NCBI RefSeq assembly: GCF_001724605.1
Contig: NZ_MEEX01000004.1
Span: 310,001-374,000, forward strand
From: Phenylobacterium sp. SCN 70-31
GTDB lineage: Bacteria; Pseudomonadota; Alphaproteobacteria; Caulobacterales; Caulobacteraceae
Length of the DNA: 64,000 nt
Direction: 5' to 3'
Made by a program: the position numbers and the translations under genes. Shown in pieces: positions 26,195 to 35,146 of this stretch. The notes beneath the pieces were generated by a model. The model saw only the letters and a program-made list of their open reading frames with translations, was not told the DNA's origin and searched no databases. The stretch's first letter is position 1; every line of letters begins with the position of its first letter.

Positions 26195-27175
26195 ATGGCC
26201 ATGGCCACGACTGAGACATCCCGGGACGCCGCGCGCTGGCAGGACTTCCTCCAGCTCCTGAAGCCGCGCGTGATGTCGCTGGTGGTGTTCACCGCGCTGA
26301 CCGGCCTGGTCTGCGCCCCGGTCGCCGTGAACCCGATCCTGGGCGCGGTGGCGATCCTGTGCATCGCCGTGGGCGCGGGCGCGTCGGGCGCGCTCAACAT
26401 GTGGTACGACGCCGACATCGACGCCAAGATGCGCCGGACCCGCGGCCGTCCCGTCCCGTCGGGTAAGGTCCAGGGCGCCGACGCGCTGACGCTGGGCGTG
26501 GTGCTGTCGCTGTTCTCGGTGATGCTGATGGGGATGGCGCTGAACTGGCTGGCCGCCGGCCTGCTGGCCTTCACCATCCTCTTCTACGCCGTCGTCTACA
26601 CCATGTGGCTCAAGCGCTGGACGGCGCAGAACATCGTCATCGGCGGCCTGGCGGGCGCCCTGCCGCCCGTCATCGGCTGGGCCGCGGCCAGCGGCGATGC
26701 GCCGCTGAACGCCTGGCTGCTGTGCGCGATCATCTTCATGTGGACGCCCCCGCACTTCTGGGCGCTGTCGCTCTACACGTCGGAGGACTACGCCAAGGCC
26801 GGCGTGCCGATGATGCCGGTGGTCAAGGGCGCCTCGTCCACCCGCACCCAGATCCTGGTCTACAGCCTGCTGCTCGTGCCGGTCTGCATCGCCCCGTCGT
26901 TCACGGGCCTGGGCGGGCCGGCCTACCTGAGCGTCTCGGCCCTGGGCGGCCTGGTCTTCCTGCTGCTGGCGTGGCGGTTGTTCCGCAGCCGGGCCGGCGA
27001 CGCCGCCGACCCGCGGCGGACCGCGCAGTCCCCCGGGGGCCTCTACGATGTGCGGGCCGGCGCGCGCGACGCCCGCAACCTGTTCGCGTTCTCGATCCTC
27101 TACCTGGCCCTGCTGTTCGCGACGCTGCTGGCCGAGCATCTCATGGGCGTCGCCCCGCTGGAGCTTTTCGCATGA
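26195..27175 (+). CDS. ctaB: Protohaem IX farnesyltransferase CtaB (haem O synthase)
   Basis: A 326-residue UbiA-type prenyltransferase with about nine membrane helices that adds a farnesyl group to haem b to give haem O, the precursor of haem A. It shows the aspartate-rich substrate site N-M-W-Y-D-A-D-I-D-A-K-M-R-R-T (the N-x-x-x-D-x-x-x-D type), R-P-V-P-S-G, and the second site W-T-P-P-H-F-W-A-L-S-L-Y. A second ATG two codons later (26201) is an alternative start. The stop overlaps the start of the small downstream gene as ATGA. Confidence 0.96.
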   Translation: MAMATTETSRDAARWQDFLQLLKPRVMSLVVFTALTGLVCAPVAVNPILGAVAILCIAVGAGASGALNMWYDADIDAKMRRTRGRPVPSGKVQGADALTLGVVLSLFSVMLMGMALNWLAAGLLAFTILFYAVVYTMWLKRWTAQNIVIGGLAGALPPVIGWAAASGDAPLNAWLLCAIIFMWTPPHFWALSLYTSEDYAKAGVPMMPVVKGASSTRTQILVYSLLLVPVCIAPSFTGLGGPAYLSVSALGGLVFLLLAWRLFRSRAGDAADPRRTAQSPGGLYDVRAGARDARNLFAFSILYLALLFATLLAEHLMGVAPLELFA

Positions 27176-27321
27176 GCGATCCCAAGCGCGAGGACGAAGC
27201 CGCGGCCCGGGCGCGGCGCGGGCGCAATATCGCCATCGCGGTGGGCCTCGTGGCCTTCGCGGTCATCGTGTACGTGGTCACCATCGTGAGGTTGGGCGCC
27301 AATGTCGCAGACAGGTTCTGA
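27172..27321 (+). CDS. Small single-helix membrane protein of the cytochrome oxidase cluster
   Basis: A 49-residue protein with a basic N-terminus (K-R-E-D-E-A-A-A-R-A-R-R-G-R-N) and one membrane helix (about residues 20-41), ending R-L-G-A-N-V-A-D-R-F. Short one-helix proteins (CoxF-like, often annotated as assembly protein) occupy this place between ctaB and ctaG in alphaproteobacteria. The start overlaps ctaB by 4 bases, and the end overlaps ctaG by 20 bases, so translation should be tightly coupled. A role in oxidase assembly is inferred from position. Confidence 0.8.
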   Translation: MSDPKREDEAAARARRGRNIAIAVGLVAFAVIVYVVTIVRLGANVADRF

Positions 27322-27910
27322 ACCCGCCACGCCGCAGGGCGACGCCGAGCGCCGGCGCAACGTCCGCGTCGCCACGATCTGCGCGCTGACGTTCTTCGGC
27401 ATGATCGGCGCGGCGTTCGGTTCGGTGCCGGCCTATCGCGCCTTCTGCCAGCTCACCGGCTTCGACGGCACCCCGCGCCGGGCCGACACCGCGAGCAGCC
27501 AGGTGCTGGACCGGACCCTGACCGTGCGGTTCGACGCCAACGTCCGGGGCGACCTGCCGTGGCGCTTCACCGCCGAGCAGACCAGCCAGGACCTGAAGGT
27601 CGGCGAGACCAAGATCGCCTTCTTCAAGGTGACGAACAATTCGGACAAGCCGGTCACGGCGCGGGCCGTCTTCAACGTCGTGCCGTCGCAGGCGGGACGG
27701 TACTTCCAGAAGCTCCAGTGCTTCTGCTTCGAGGACCAGACGCTGCAGCCGGGCGTCACGGTGGACATGCCGGTGCTCTATTACATCGACCCCGAATTCG
27801 CCCAGGACGTGAACACGCGGGGCAAGTCCGAGGTGACGCTGAGCTACACCTTCTTCCGCTCGACCGAGGCCGCGCCGGAAGAGGCCGAGCGTCCGCATAC
27901 GAAGGGCTGA
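27302..27910 (+). CDS. ctaG: Cytochrome c oxidase assembly protein CtaG (Cox11)
   Basis: A 202-residue copper chaperone that delivers copper to the CuB site of subunit I. It has one N-terminal membrane helix (about 24-45, with A-A-F-G-S-V-P-A-Y-R-A-F-C), then a periplasmic immunoglobulin-like domain with the copper-binding motif C-F-C-F-E-D-Q-T-L, and P-V-L-Y-Y-I-D-P-E-F. The cysteine within the helix end (C-Q-L-T-G-F) is also conserved. The start lies inside the small upstream gene. Confidence 0.96.
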   Translation: MSQTGSEPATPQGDAERRRNVRVATICALTFFGMIGAAFGSVPAYRAFCQLTGFDGTPRRADTASSQVLDRTLTVRFDANVRGDLPWRFTAEQTSQDLKVGETKIAFFKVTNNSDKPVTARAVFNVVPSQAGRYFQKLQCFCFEDQTLQPGVTVDMPVLYYIDPEFAQDVNTRGKSEVTLSYTFFRSTEAAPEEAERPHTKG

Positions 27911-27923
27911 GCTTTCCGGAACG

Positions 27924-27946
27924 CGTCCCGGGAGTGTCCCGGGACG
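27924..27946 (+). terminator. Hairpin between ctaG and ctaE
   Basis: A perfect 10-bp stem (27924-27933 with 27937-27946) with a 3-base loop starts 13 bases after ctaG. A weaker GGGGG/CCCCC pair follows. Without a T-run, it may act as attenuator or RNA stability element. ctaE, 128 bases on, may have its own promoter in the rest of this 164-bp gap. Confidence 0.45.
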
Positions 27947-28074
27947 TGCTCCGGGCGACCGAGGGGGCATTCCCCCTTGGCGAACCGTCGGCGGGGCGGC
28001 TATAGCGTCCCGCAAAGTTGACTGCGCCGGGTCCCGATCCGCGCAGGGGGATTTGTCGAGGGGTTGAGACCGCG

Positions 28075-28947
28075 ATGGCCGCTGGCGTGAAGCACGACTA
28101 CCACCTGGTGGACCCGAGCCCGTGGCCGCTGGTGGGCTCCATCGCCGCCACGGTGATGGCGCTGGGCGGCGTGGCGTGGATGAAGGGCCTGTTCGGCCTG
28201 CCCGAAGGCACCTCCTGGCTGTTCTTCGCCGGGTTTGCGGGCGTGCTGTTCACGATGCTGGGCTGGTGGGCCGACGTCGTGAAGGAAGCCAACCGCGGGG
28301 ACCACACGCCCGTCGTCTCCATCGGCCTGCGCTACGGCATGATCCTGTTCATCGCCTCGGAGGTGATGTTCTTCGTGGCCTGGTTCTGGGTCTTCTTCGA
28401 GATGGCCCTGTTCCACGAGGTGCGGACGCACAGCCCGATCGAGGATGTGCGCGCCGCCTGGGCCACCTGGCCGCCGCAGGGCGTCGAAACCGTCCCGGCG
28501 TTCCAGCTGCCGCTGGTGAACACCCTGATCCTGCTGCTCTCGGGCACCACGGTGACCTGGGCCCACCACGCACTTCAGCAGGGCGACCGCAAGAGCACCA
28601 AGATCGGCCTCGTGCTGACCATCGCGCTGGGCGTGCTGTTCACCGCCGTCCAAGCCTACGAGTACCATCACATCTTCAGCCACAACTACTTCTTCGGTGG
28701 CGAGAACGCGGGCAACTCGGGCCTCTACGGATCGTCGTTCGTGATGGCCACCGGCTTCCACGGCTTCCACGTCCTGGTCGGCACCCTGTTCCTGATCGTC
28801 TGCCTGATCCGCCTGATGGGCACGGGGATGACCCAGAAGCAGCATTTCGGCTTCGAGGCCGCCGCCTGGTACTGGCACTTCGTCGACGTGGTGTGGCTGT
28901 TCCTGTTCGCGTTCGTCTACGTCATCTTCGGCGGGCCGGCGCACTAG
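28075..28947 (+). CDS. ctaE: Cytochrome c oxidase subunit III (CtaE)
   Basis: A 290-residue integral membrane protein with seven helices. It opens with [13 protein letters not shown]. Other family motifs are [17 protein letters not shown] (with the buried Glu), [10 protein letters not shown], and near the end [20 protein letters not shown] 28075 gives the standard start; an earlier in-frame ATG at 28018 would add non-homologous residues. It is followed 9 bases later by the DUF983 gene. Confidence 0.96.
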   Translation: MAAGVKHDYHLVDPSPWPLVGSIAATVMALGGVAWMKGLFGLPEGTSWLFFAGFAGVLFTMLGWWADVVKEANRGDHTPVVSIGLRYGMILFIASEVMFFVAWFWVFFEMALFHEVRTHSPIEDVRAAWATWPPQGVETVPAFQLPLVNTLILLLSGTTVTWAHHALQQGDRKSTKIGLVLTIALGVLFTAVQAYEYHHIFSHNYFFGGENAGNSGLYGSSFVMATGFHGFHVLVGTLFLIVCLIRLMGTGMTQKQHFGFEAAAWYWHFVDVVWLFLFAFVYVIFGGPAH

Positions 28948-28956
28948 GGCCACGAG

Positions 28957-29313
28957 ATGAAGTCCCATCCGCTTCTGTCGGGGTTGGCCGGTCGCTGCCC
29001 CAACTGCGGAGAGGGCTTCCTGTTCGAGGGCTTCCTGAAGGTGGCGCCCGCCTGCGAGGCCTGCGGCTGCGATTTCTCCAAGGCCGACTCCGGCGACGGC
29101 CCCGCGGTCTTCGTGATCCTGATCGCGGGCTTCGCCGTGGCGTTCGCGGCGGTCTTCACCGAGTTCACGATCCATCCGCCGATCTGGGTCCACCTGATCC
29201 TGTGGCTGCCGGCGACGCTCATCCTGTCGCTGGGGCTCATGCGGCCCCTGAAAGGCGCCATGCTGGCGGCCCAGTTCATGAACCGTGCGGCCGAAGCGCG
29301 GAACGACGACTGA
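28957..29313 (+). CDS. DUF983 family zinc-ribbon membrane protein
   Basis: A 118-residue protein with an N-terminal zinc ribbon (C-P-N-C-G-E-G and C-E-A-C-G-C-D) and two membrane helices (about 50-72 and 75-95). The motif F-L-K-V-A-P-x-C-x-x-C-G and the D-G-P-A-V-F-V-I-L-I segment are typical of DUF983, which lies in cox clusters of alphaproteobacteria between ctaE and surf1. It presumably helps oxidase assembly. No experimental function is known to me. Confidence 0.92.
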   Translation: MKSHPLLSGLAGRCPNCGEGFLFEGFLKVAPACEACGCDFSKADSGDGPAVFVILIAGFAVAFAAVFTEFTIHPPIWVHLILWLPATLILSLGLMRPLKGAMLAAQFMNRAAEARNDD

Positions 29314-29335
29314 CCCCGATGACGGCCATGCCCCG

Positions 29336-30079
29336 ATGACGACGAAATCCGGGGCCCGCTTTCCCGTCGGCCTGACCCTGACGACGGCGGTCGCGTTCGT
29401 CATCCTGGTGATGCTGGGCACCTGGCAGGTGCAGCGCCTGAGCTGGAAGCGCGACCTCCTGGCCCGGATCGAGGCGCTCCGCGACGCGCCGGCCCGACCC
29501 GCAGACGCCGTGCTGGCCACCGTGTCCGAGGCCGGGGGCGCGGACGGCGACGGCCTGGCCGCGGCCGACTTCACCCGCGTGACCGTCGCGTGCCCCGGCC
29601 TGGGCTCGGCCCCCTTCCTGGAACTGTACGCCGTGCGCGAAGGGCAGGCGGGCGCGCGCCTGATCTCGGCCTGCGCGATCGAGGCCGGCCCCTATCGCAG
29701 CGTCCTGGTGGACCGCGGTTTCGTGGCCGACACCATCTCGGCCCGGCCGCCGGTGAGGGCCGATGTCGAACCCATGACGGTCACCGGCGTCCTGCGAAGG
29801 CCCGAGCCGGGCAACGCGTTCTCGCCGCCCAACACGCCCGAGCGCTGGTTCACGCGCGACGTCCCGGCCATGGCCCGGACGCTGGGCGCCGCGGCGCCGG
29901 CGCCCCTGGTGCTGATGGCCGAGACCTCGACCAATCCCGGCTGGCCCGCGCTCGACCCCGCGCCGATCCCGGCCGACATCGCCAACCGGCACCTGGAATA
30001 TGCGCTCACCTGGTACGGCCTTGCCGCGGCATTGCTCGGCGTCTATGCCGCCATGCTCGCAAGACGCCGGAAGACCTGA
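29336..30079 (+). CDS. SURF1 family cytochrome oxidase biogenesis protein
   Basis: A 247-residue protein with helices at both ends (residues about 12-30 and 220-240) flanking a periplasmic domain. It contains L-G-T-W-Q-V-Q-R-L-S-W-K at the first helix, F-T-R-V-T-V, V-L-V-D-R-G-F-V, and a closing N-R-H-L-E-Y-A-L-T-W-Y-G-L-A-A. All are SURF1/Shy1 hallmarks. SURF1 helps haem a insertion into subunit I. Upstream in-frame ATG codons overlap DUF983; 29336 places the helix correctly. Its TGA is directly followed by the thrC ATG. Confidence 0.95.
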   Translation: MTTKSGARFPVGLTLTTAVAFVILVMLGTWQVQRLSWKRDLLARIEALRDAPARPADAVLATVSEAGGADGDGLAAADFTRVTVACPGLGSAPFLELYAVREGQAGARLISACAIEAGPYRSVLVDRGFVADTISARPPVRADVEPMTVTGVLRRPEPGNAFSPPNTPERWFTRDVPAMARTLGAAAPAPLVLMAETSTNPGWPALDPAPIPADIANRHLEYALTWYGLAAALLGVYAAMLARRRKT

Positions 30080-31468
30080 ATGCGCTACATCTCCACCCGC
30101 GGCCAGGCGCCGGCGGTCGGCTTCACCGACGCGGTGCTGGGGGGGCTCGCCCCGGACGGCGGGCTTTATGTGCCCGAGGCCTGGCCGACGTTCACCCGCG
30201 ACGAGATCGCCGCTTTCGCAGGACAGCCCTACACCCGGGTGGCCGCCGCGGTGCTGGGCAAGTTCGCCGACGGCGAGGTGGCCGAGGCGGACCTCGCGCG
30301 GATGTGCGACGAGGCCTATGCGTCGTTCAGCCACAGGGCCGTGGTCCCGATGGTCCAGATCGGCCCGCAGGCCTTCATCGCCGAGCTGTTCCACGGCCCG
30401 AGTCTGGCGTTCAAGGACGTCGCCATGCAGATGCTGGCGCGGCTGTACGACCACTTCCTGACACAGCAGAACCGCCGCCAGACCATCCTCTGCGCCACCT
30501 CGGGCGACACCGGGGGCGCCGCGGTCGAAGCCTTCCGCGGGGCCAAGGCGGTGCGCATCGTGGCCATGTTCCCCGAGGGCCGGATCAGCGAGGTCCAGCG
30601 CCGGTTCATGACCACGGCCAGCGAGGACAACGTGGCCTGCCTGTCGGTGGCCGGCACGTTCGACGACTGCCAGGCGATCCTGAAGGACGCCTTCCAGGAC
30701 AAGAGCCTGCGCCAGGCCGTGGACCTGGCGGCGGTGAACTCGATCAACTTCGCCCGGATCGTGGCCCAGGCGGTCTACTACTTCACCACGGCCGCGGCCC
30801 TGGGCGCGCCGGAGCGGGCGGTGAACTTCGTGGTGCCCTCCGGCAACTTCGGCGACGCCTTCGCGGGCTATGTGGCGCTGCGCATGGGCCTGCCGGTGAA
30901 GCGGATCGTCGTGGCGACCAATTCGAATGACATCCTGGCCAAGGCGTTCTCCACGGGGCGCTACGCCCGCGGTCCCGTCCACGCCACCCTGTCGCCCGCC
31001 ATGGACATCCAGTCGGCCTCCAACTTCGAGCGGCTCTACTTCGAAGGCGTGCGGCGCGAGGCGACCGAGACCGCGCGGGCGTTCGAGGCGTTCGCCCAGG
31101 CCGGGGCGCTGGACATCCCGCCCGCCGCGCTCTCGGCCATGCAGGCGGTCTTCACCGGGGTGGCCATCGGCGAGGACGAGACGGCGCGCACCATCCTCGC
31201 CACCCTCAACGAGACCGGCGAACTGATCGACCCGCACACCGCCGTCGCGGTGGCGGCGCTGCGCCATGTGGAGTTGGACGGGCCCACGGTGGTCATGTCC
31301 ACGGCCCATCCGGCCAAGTTCCCCGAGGATGTGGCGCGGGCCAGCGGCGTGACGCCCGCCCTGCCGCGCGGGACCGCCAGCCTGGCGGACCGGCCCGAAC
31401 GTTTCCAACACATCGCGGGCGAGGCCCAGGCGGTGAAGGCCTATGTCCGGGCCTTCGCGGAGCGCTGA
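30080..31468 (+). CDS. thrC: Threonine synthase
   Basis: This 462-residue PLP enzyme converts O-phosphohomoserine to threonine. The N-terminus (R-Y-I-S-T-R-G-Q-A-P, then G-L-A-P-D-G-G-L-Y-V-P) is the long-form type shared with E. coli and yeast. The PLP lysine is K112 in S-L-A-F-K-D-V-A-M-Q. The phosphate-binding loop T-S-G-D-T-G-G-A-A and the V-P-S-G-N-F-G-D segment are present. It directly abuts SURF1 with no spacer, a conserved arrangement in alphaproteobacteria, and leads into the M16 peptidase gene. Confidence 0.97.
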   Translation: MRYISTRGQAPAVGFTDAVLGGLAPDGGLYVPEAWPTFTRDEIAAFAGQPYTRVAAAVLGKFADGEVAEADLARMCDEAYASFSHRAVVPMVQIGPQAFIAELFHGPSLAFKDVAMQMLARLYDHFLTQQNRRQTILCATSGDTGGAAVEAFRGAKAVRIVAMFPEGRISEVQRRFMTTASEDNVACLSVAGTFDDCQAILKDAFQDKSLRQAVDLAAVNSINFARIVAQAVYYFTTAAALGAPERAVNFVVPSGNFGDAFAGYVALRMGLPVKRIVVATNSNDILAKAFSTGRYARGPVHATLSPAMDIQSASNFERLYFEGVRREATETARAFEAFAQAGALDIPPAALSAMQAVFTGVAIGEDETARTILATLNETGELIDPHTAVAVAALRHVELDGPTVVMSTAHPAKFPEDVARASGVTPALPRGTASLADRPERFQHIAGEAQAVKAYVRAFAER

Positions 31469-31472
31469 GGCG

Positions 31473-32735
31473 GTGACCCCGCGCGTCCACACCCTGGGCA
31501 ACGGGGTGCGGGTGGTCTGCGACCCGCTGCCCGGCTGGCAGACGGTGGCGCTCTCGGTGGTGGCGGGTCGGGGCGCGCGCTTCGAGGACGAGCACCGCTC
31601 GGGCTGGTCGCACCTTCTCGAGCACATGGTCTTCAAGGGCGCAGGCGGGCGTTCGGCCCGGGACATCGTCGAGGTGATCGAGGCCGAGGGCGGCCACATC
31701 AACGCCGCCACCGGCTACGAGCGCACCAGCTTCCAGGTGCGCGCCCTGAAGGACGGCCTGGACCTGGGATCGGCGGTGATCGCCGACCTCGTCCAGCGGC
31801 CCGCGATGGACGACGGCGACCTGGCGCGCGAGAAGCAGGTGGTGGGCCAGGAGATCGCCGAGGCCGCCGATACGCCCGACGACCTGGTGTTCGAACTGGC
31901 GCAGGCCGCCGCCTTCGAGGGCCAGCCGCTGGGCCGCCCCATCCTGGGCACGCCACGCTCGATCGGCCGCGCGACGCCCGAGGCGCTGAACGCCTGGCGC
32001 GCCGCCCTCTACGGCCCCGAGACGCTGGTGGTGAGCGCCGCCGGCGCGGTCGACGAGGACGCCCTCCTGGCGCTGGCCGAGCGCGATTTCGGCGCCGGGG
32101 TCGGCTCGGCCCTGCCCGAGGCGGCGACGGCCGTCTTCCGGGGCGGCGTGCGCACCAGGGCCAAGCGGCTGGAGCAGGCCAACGTCGTGCTGCTGCTGCC
32201 GGCGGTGGGCGTGCGCGATCCGGACTATTTCGCCCTCCGTCTCCTGGCCGAGATGCTGGGCGGGGGCATGGCCTCGCGCCTGTTCCAGGAGGCGCGCGAG
32301 AAGCGCGGCCTGGCCTACGCCATCGACGCCTATTCCGAGACCTACGCCGACACCGGCGTCCTGGGCGTCTTCGCCGGCTGCGACGCGGCCGACGCGGCCG
32401 AACTGGCCCAGGTGACGGCCGGCGAGATCCAGGCCCTGACCGCGCCGGTGGGCGAGGCGGAGCTGGCGCGCGCCAAGGCCCAGCTCAAGGGCGCGATGTT
32501 CATGGGGCGCGAGTCGGCGCTGGCGCGCGCCGAGCAGGCGGCCGGCCAGGTTCTGCTGTTCGGCCGCACGCTGGACCCCGAAGCCGTGGCCACCGAGGTG
32601 GATGCGGTCACGCCGGGCCAGATCGCCGCGCTGACGGCGCGCATCCTGGGCGCCCGCAAGGCCGCCGTGGCGGTGCTTGGGCCCAGGCCGGCCCTGGCGG
32701 CGGCCGACCGTTTCCAGGCGGCGTTCGCGGGCTGA
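31473..32735 (+). CDS. M16 family zinc peptidase (processing-peptidase-like)
   Basis: A 420-residue pitrilysin-family protein. It has the inverted zinc motif H-L-L-E-H (H47, E50, H51) and the downstream E-A-E-G-G-H-I-N-A-A-T-G-Y-E-R-T-S-F segment. The C-terminal half has the substrate-groove motif G-G-G-M-A-S-R-L-F-Q-E-A-R-E-K-R-G-L-A-Y. Such single-chain bacterial proteins are close to mitochondrial processing peptidase beta and are often encoded after thrC. GTG 31473, four bases after the thrC stop, begins the conserved region; an ATG at 31443 within thrC would add ten residues. The substrate is unknown. Confidence 0.92.
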   Translation: MTPRVHTLGNGVRVVCDPLPGWQTVALSVVAGRGARFEDEHRSGWSHLLEHMVFKGAGGRSARDIVEVIEAEGGHINAATGYERTSFQVRALKDGLDLGSAVIADLVQRPAMDDGDLAREKQVVGQEIAEAADTPDDLVFELAQAAAFEGQPLGRPILGTPRSIGRATPEALNAWRAALYGPETLVVSAAGAVDEDALLALAERDFGAGVGSALPEAATAVFRGGVRTRAKRLEQANVVLLLPAVGVRDPDYFALRLLAEMLGGGMASRLFQEAREKRGLAYAIDAYSETYADTGVLGVFAGCDAADAAELAQVTAGEIQALTAPVGEAELARAKAQLKGAMFMGRESALARAEQAAGQVLLFGRTLDPEAVATEVDAVTPGQIAALTARILGARKAAVAVLGPRPALAAADRFQAAFAG

Positions 32736-32823
32736 CGCTCACGCAGCGCGGATCGTGCGCCGTTCCGTCGCGCGCCGCGCCAACGCTCTTGACCATCGCC
32801 GCGATTGCGCGACGTTTCCGCGC

Positions 32824-33435
32824 ATGGCCCTGCTGGACTGGATCGCGCCGGAGAGCGGCCTTCGCGTGGAAGGCGAGGGCGTGTGGCTGCGGCCGCCGCG
32901 AGCTTCGGACTACGCCGAATGGCGCGATCTGCGCGAAGCCAGCCGCGCCTTCCTCCAGCCCTGGGAGCCGATCTGGCCCGCGGACGACCTCAGCCGGGCG
33001 GCGTTCCGGCGCCGGCTGCTGGCCTATGCGCGCGACCGGGAGGCGGGCGCGGCCTATCCGTTCTTCGTCTTCCGCGCCTCGGACGACGCCCTGACCGGCG
33101 GCATCACGCTGTCGAACGTGCGGCGCGGCGTCGCGCAGATGGGGTCGGTCGGCTACTGGTGCGGCGAGCCCTATGCGCGGCAGGGCCAGACCCTGGCCGC
33201 GGTGCGGGCGCTGTGCGATTTCGCCTTCGGCCCGCTGTCGCTCCACAGGCTGGAAGCCGCCTGCATTCCCGAGAACGTCCCGTCGCGCAGCCTGCTGGCC
33301 AAGGCCGGCTTCCGGGAGGAGGGATTCGCGCCAGCTTATCTTAAAATTAACGGCGCTTGGCGAGACCATGTGCTGTTCGGACGCTTGACCCCGCACGTGG
33401 GGCGCGAGGGGCCGGACGAAGGGGTGTCGGTCTAA
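32824..33435 (+). CDS. GNAT acetyltransferase, RimJ/RimL-like
   Basis: A 203-residue N-acetyltransferase. It has the R-x-x-x-x-S-D-Y-A-E-W opening typical of RimJ-like enzymes, the G-S-V-G-Y-W-C-G-E-P-Y-A-R-Q-G motif that binds acetyl-CoA, and the helix L-H-R-L-E-A-A-C-I-P-E-N-V-P-S-R-S-L-L-A-K-A-G-F. It most likely acetylates a protein N-terminal amine, such as a ribosomal protein. ATG 32824 starts the conserved part. It has 88 bases upstream and lies 42 bases before pdeA. Confidence 0.9.
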   Translation: MALLDWIAPESGLRVEGEGVWLRPPRASDYAEWRDLREASRAFLQPWEPIWPADDLSRAAFRRRLLAYARDREAGAAYPFFVFRASDDALTGGITLSNVRRGVAQMGSVGYWCGEPYARQGQTLAAVRALCDFAFGPLSLHRLEAACIPENVPSRSLLAKAGFREEGFAPAYLKINGAWRDHVLFGRLTPHVGREGPDEGVSV

Positions 33436-33477
33436 TTCCACCGGCGCCTTCGGCACAGGCTCAGTTTTCAGGACGTC

Positions 33478-35136
33478 ATGGCGAACGATCGCTGGATGTG
33501 GGACGCCACGGCCACGCTCGAGGCCCTGGGGGCGGCGGAAGTCGCGCTCTGGGTCTGGGAGCCGGAGAAGGACCGTCTGCGCCTCACCGGGGCCACCCGC
33601 GCCCTGGGCCTGGGGCCGCTGGCGCCCGACTGCTCGTCGGCGGCGCTCCGCGCGCTCGCCCTGCCGCAGGACCGCGCCCTGGCCGAAGATGTCCTGCGCG
33701 TCCAGGAACCCGGCGGCGAGGTGGCGGCGCGCCTGCGCCTGCGCGGCGGCGTCCCCTGTGTCTGGCGCGGGGTGTGGCTGGAAGAGGGCGTGCGGGCCGC
33801 GGGCGTGGTGGCCGCCGAGGTGCGCTTCGCGGCGCCCGGCCTGGACCATCTGACAGGCCTGGCCGACCGCAAGAGCTTCATCAACCTGGCCCGCGAACGG
33901 TTGCAGACGCCCGGCCGCCACGAGCTGATCGTCGCCGATCTGGACCGCCTGCGCCGGCTGAACGAGGCGCTGGGCCACGAGCGCGCCGATCTCGTGCTGG
34001 CCGCCCTGGGCTCGCGGCTGGCCGCATCATATCCGCCGGGCGCCCTGCTGGCGCGGATCGGCGAGGACGAGTTCGCCGCCCTGGCGCCGGCCGAGGGGTC
34101 CCCCGGCCCGGAGGCGCTTCGCCGGGCGCTGGAGCAGCCGCTGCGCGTGGCGGGCTTCGACATCCACCCCACCCTGTCCATCGGCGCCGTCGAGGCGCAC
34201 GGCGGCGAGGATGCGCCCGAGGCGGCCGAGCTGCTGCGCCGGGCCGAGCTGGCCGTTGAAGCGGCCAAGAGCAACGGCCGTGGCGGCGCGGCGGCCTACG
34301 GCCGCAGCCTGGAGACCGACGGCCTGTCGCGCCTGGCCCTGGAGGCCGATCTCAAGGGCGCCCTGCGCCGGGGCGAGATGACGCCCTTCTACCAGCCGAT
34401 CGTGCGGCTCTCGACCGGCGCGCTGTCGGGCTTCGAGGCGCTGGTCCGCTGGCGGCACCCGCGCCGCGGCCTGCTGATGCCCGAGCAGTTCCTGCCGCTC
34501 TGCGACGAGATGGGCCTGATGCCCGAGCTGGGCGCCATGATGATGCGCGAGGCCGCCCGCCAGCTCGCCGCCTGGCGCCAGCGCCACCGGGCCGCGGGCG
34601 AGCTGACCGTGGCCGTCAACCTTTCCACCGGCGAGATCGACCGGCCGGACCTGGTCTCGGACGTGAAGGCGATCCGCGCCGAGACCGGCCTGCCGCCCGG
34701 GGCGCTGAAGCTGGAAGTTACGGAAAGCGACGTCATGCGCGATCCCGACCGGGCGGCCGTCGTCCTGGGCGAGCTGCGCGCCGCCGGCGCCGCCCTGGCG
34801 CTGGACGACTTCGGCACCGGCTTCTCGTCGCTCAGCTACCTGACGCGGCTCCCCTTCGACACGCTGAAGGTCGACCGCTACTTCGTGCGCACCATGGCCA
34901 CCAACGAGGGCTCGGCCAAGATCGTGTCGTCGGTGGTGAAGCTGGGCCAGGACCTGGCGATGGAGGTGGTGGCCGAGGGCGTGGAGAACGCCGGCATGGC
35001 GCGGCACCTGCTGTCGCTGGGCTGCGACTACGGCCAGGGCTTCGGCTACGCCCCGGCCCTCTCGGCCCAGGAAGCCGAGGTCTACCTCAACGAAAGCTAC
35101 GTGGACGGCGCCGCCCCGGTGAAGGCCCGCGGCTGA
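33478..35136 (+). CDS. pdeA: c-di-GMP phosphodiesterase, degenerate GGDEF plus EAL (PdeA-like)
   Basis: A 552-residue cytoplasmic protein with an N-terminal PAS-like domain (about 1-115), a GGDEF domain and an EAL domain. The GGDEF signature reads G-E-D-E-F (195-199), as in Caulobacter CC3396/PdeA, where the inactive cyclase domain binds GTP and activates the EAL domain. The EAL motif is intact (E320-A-L-V-R-W), with N-L-S, E-V-T-E-S and D-D-F-G-T-G-F-S-S-L as metal and substrate ligands, so it should hydrolyse c-di-GMP. The C-terminus ends A-R-G; in Caulobacter the last residues form the ClpXP degron used at the G1-S transition. Orthology is inferred from these points. Confidence 0.88.
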   Translation: MANDRWMWDATATLEALGAAEVALWVWEPEKDRLRLTGATRALGLGPLAPDCSSAALRALALPQDRALAEDVLRVQEPGGEVAARLRLRGGVPCVWRGVWLEEGVRAAGVVAAEVRFAAPGLDHLTGLADRKSFINLARERLQTPGRHELIVADLDRLRRLNEALGHERADLVLAALGSRLAASYPPGALLARIGEDEFAALAPAEGSPGPEALRRALEQPLRVAGFDIHPTLSIGAVEAHGGEDAPEAAELLRRAELAVEAAKSNGRGGAAAYGRSLETDGLSRLALEADLKGALRRGEMTPFYQPIVRLSTGALSGFEALVRWRHPRRGLLMPEQFLPLCDEMGLMPELGAMMMREAARQLAAWRQRHRAAGELTVAVNLSTGEIDRPDLVSDVKAIRAETGLPPGALKLEVTESDVMRDPDRAAVVLGELRAAGAALALDDFGTGFSSLSYLTRLPFDTLKVDRYFVRTMATNEGSAKIVSSVVKLGQDLAMEVVAEGVENAGMARHLLSLGCDYGQGFGYAPALSAQEAEVYLNESYVDGAAPVKARG

Positions 35137-35146
35137 TCCGGATAGG

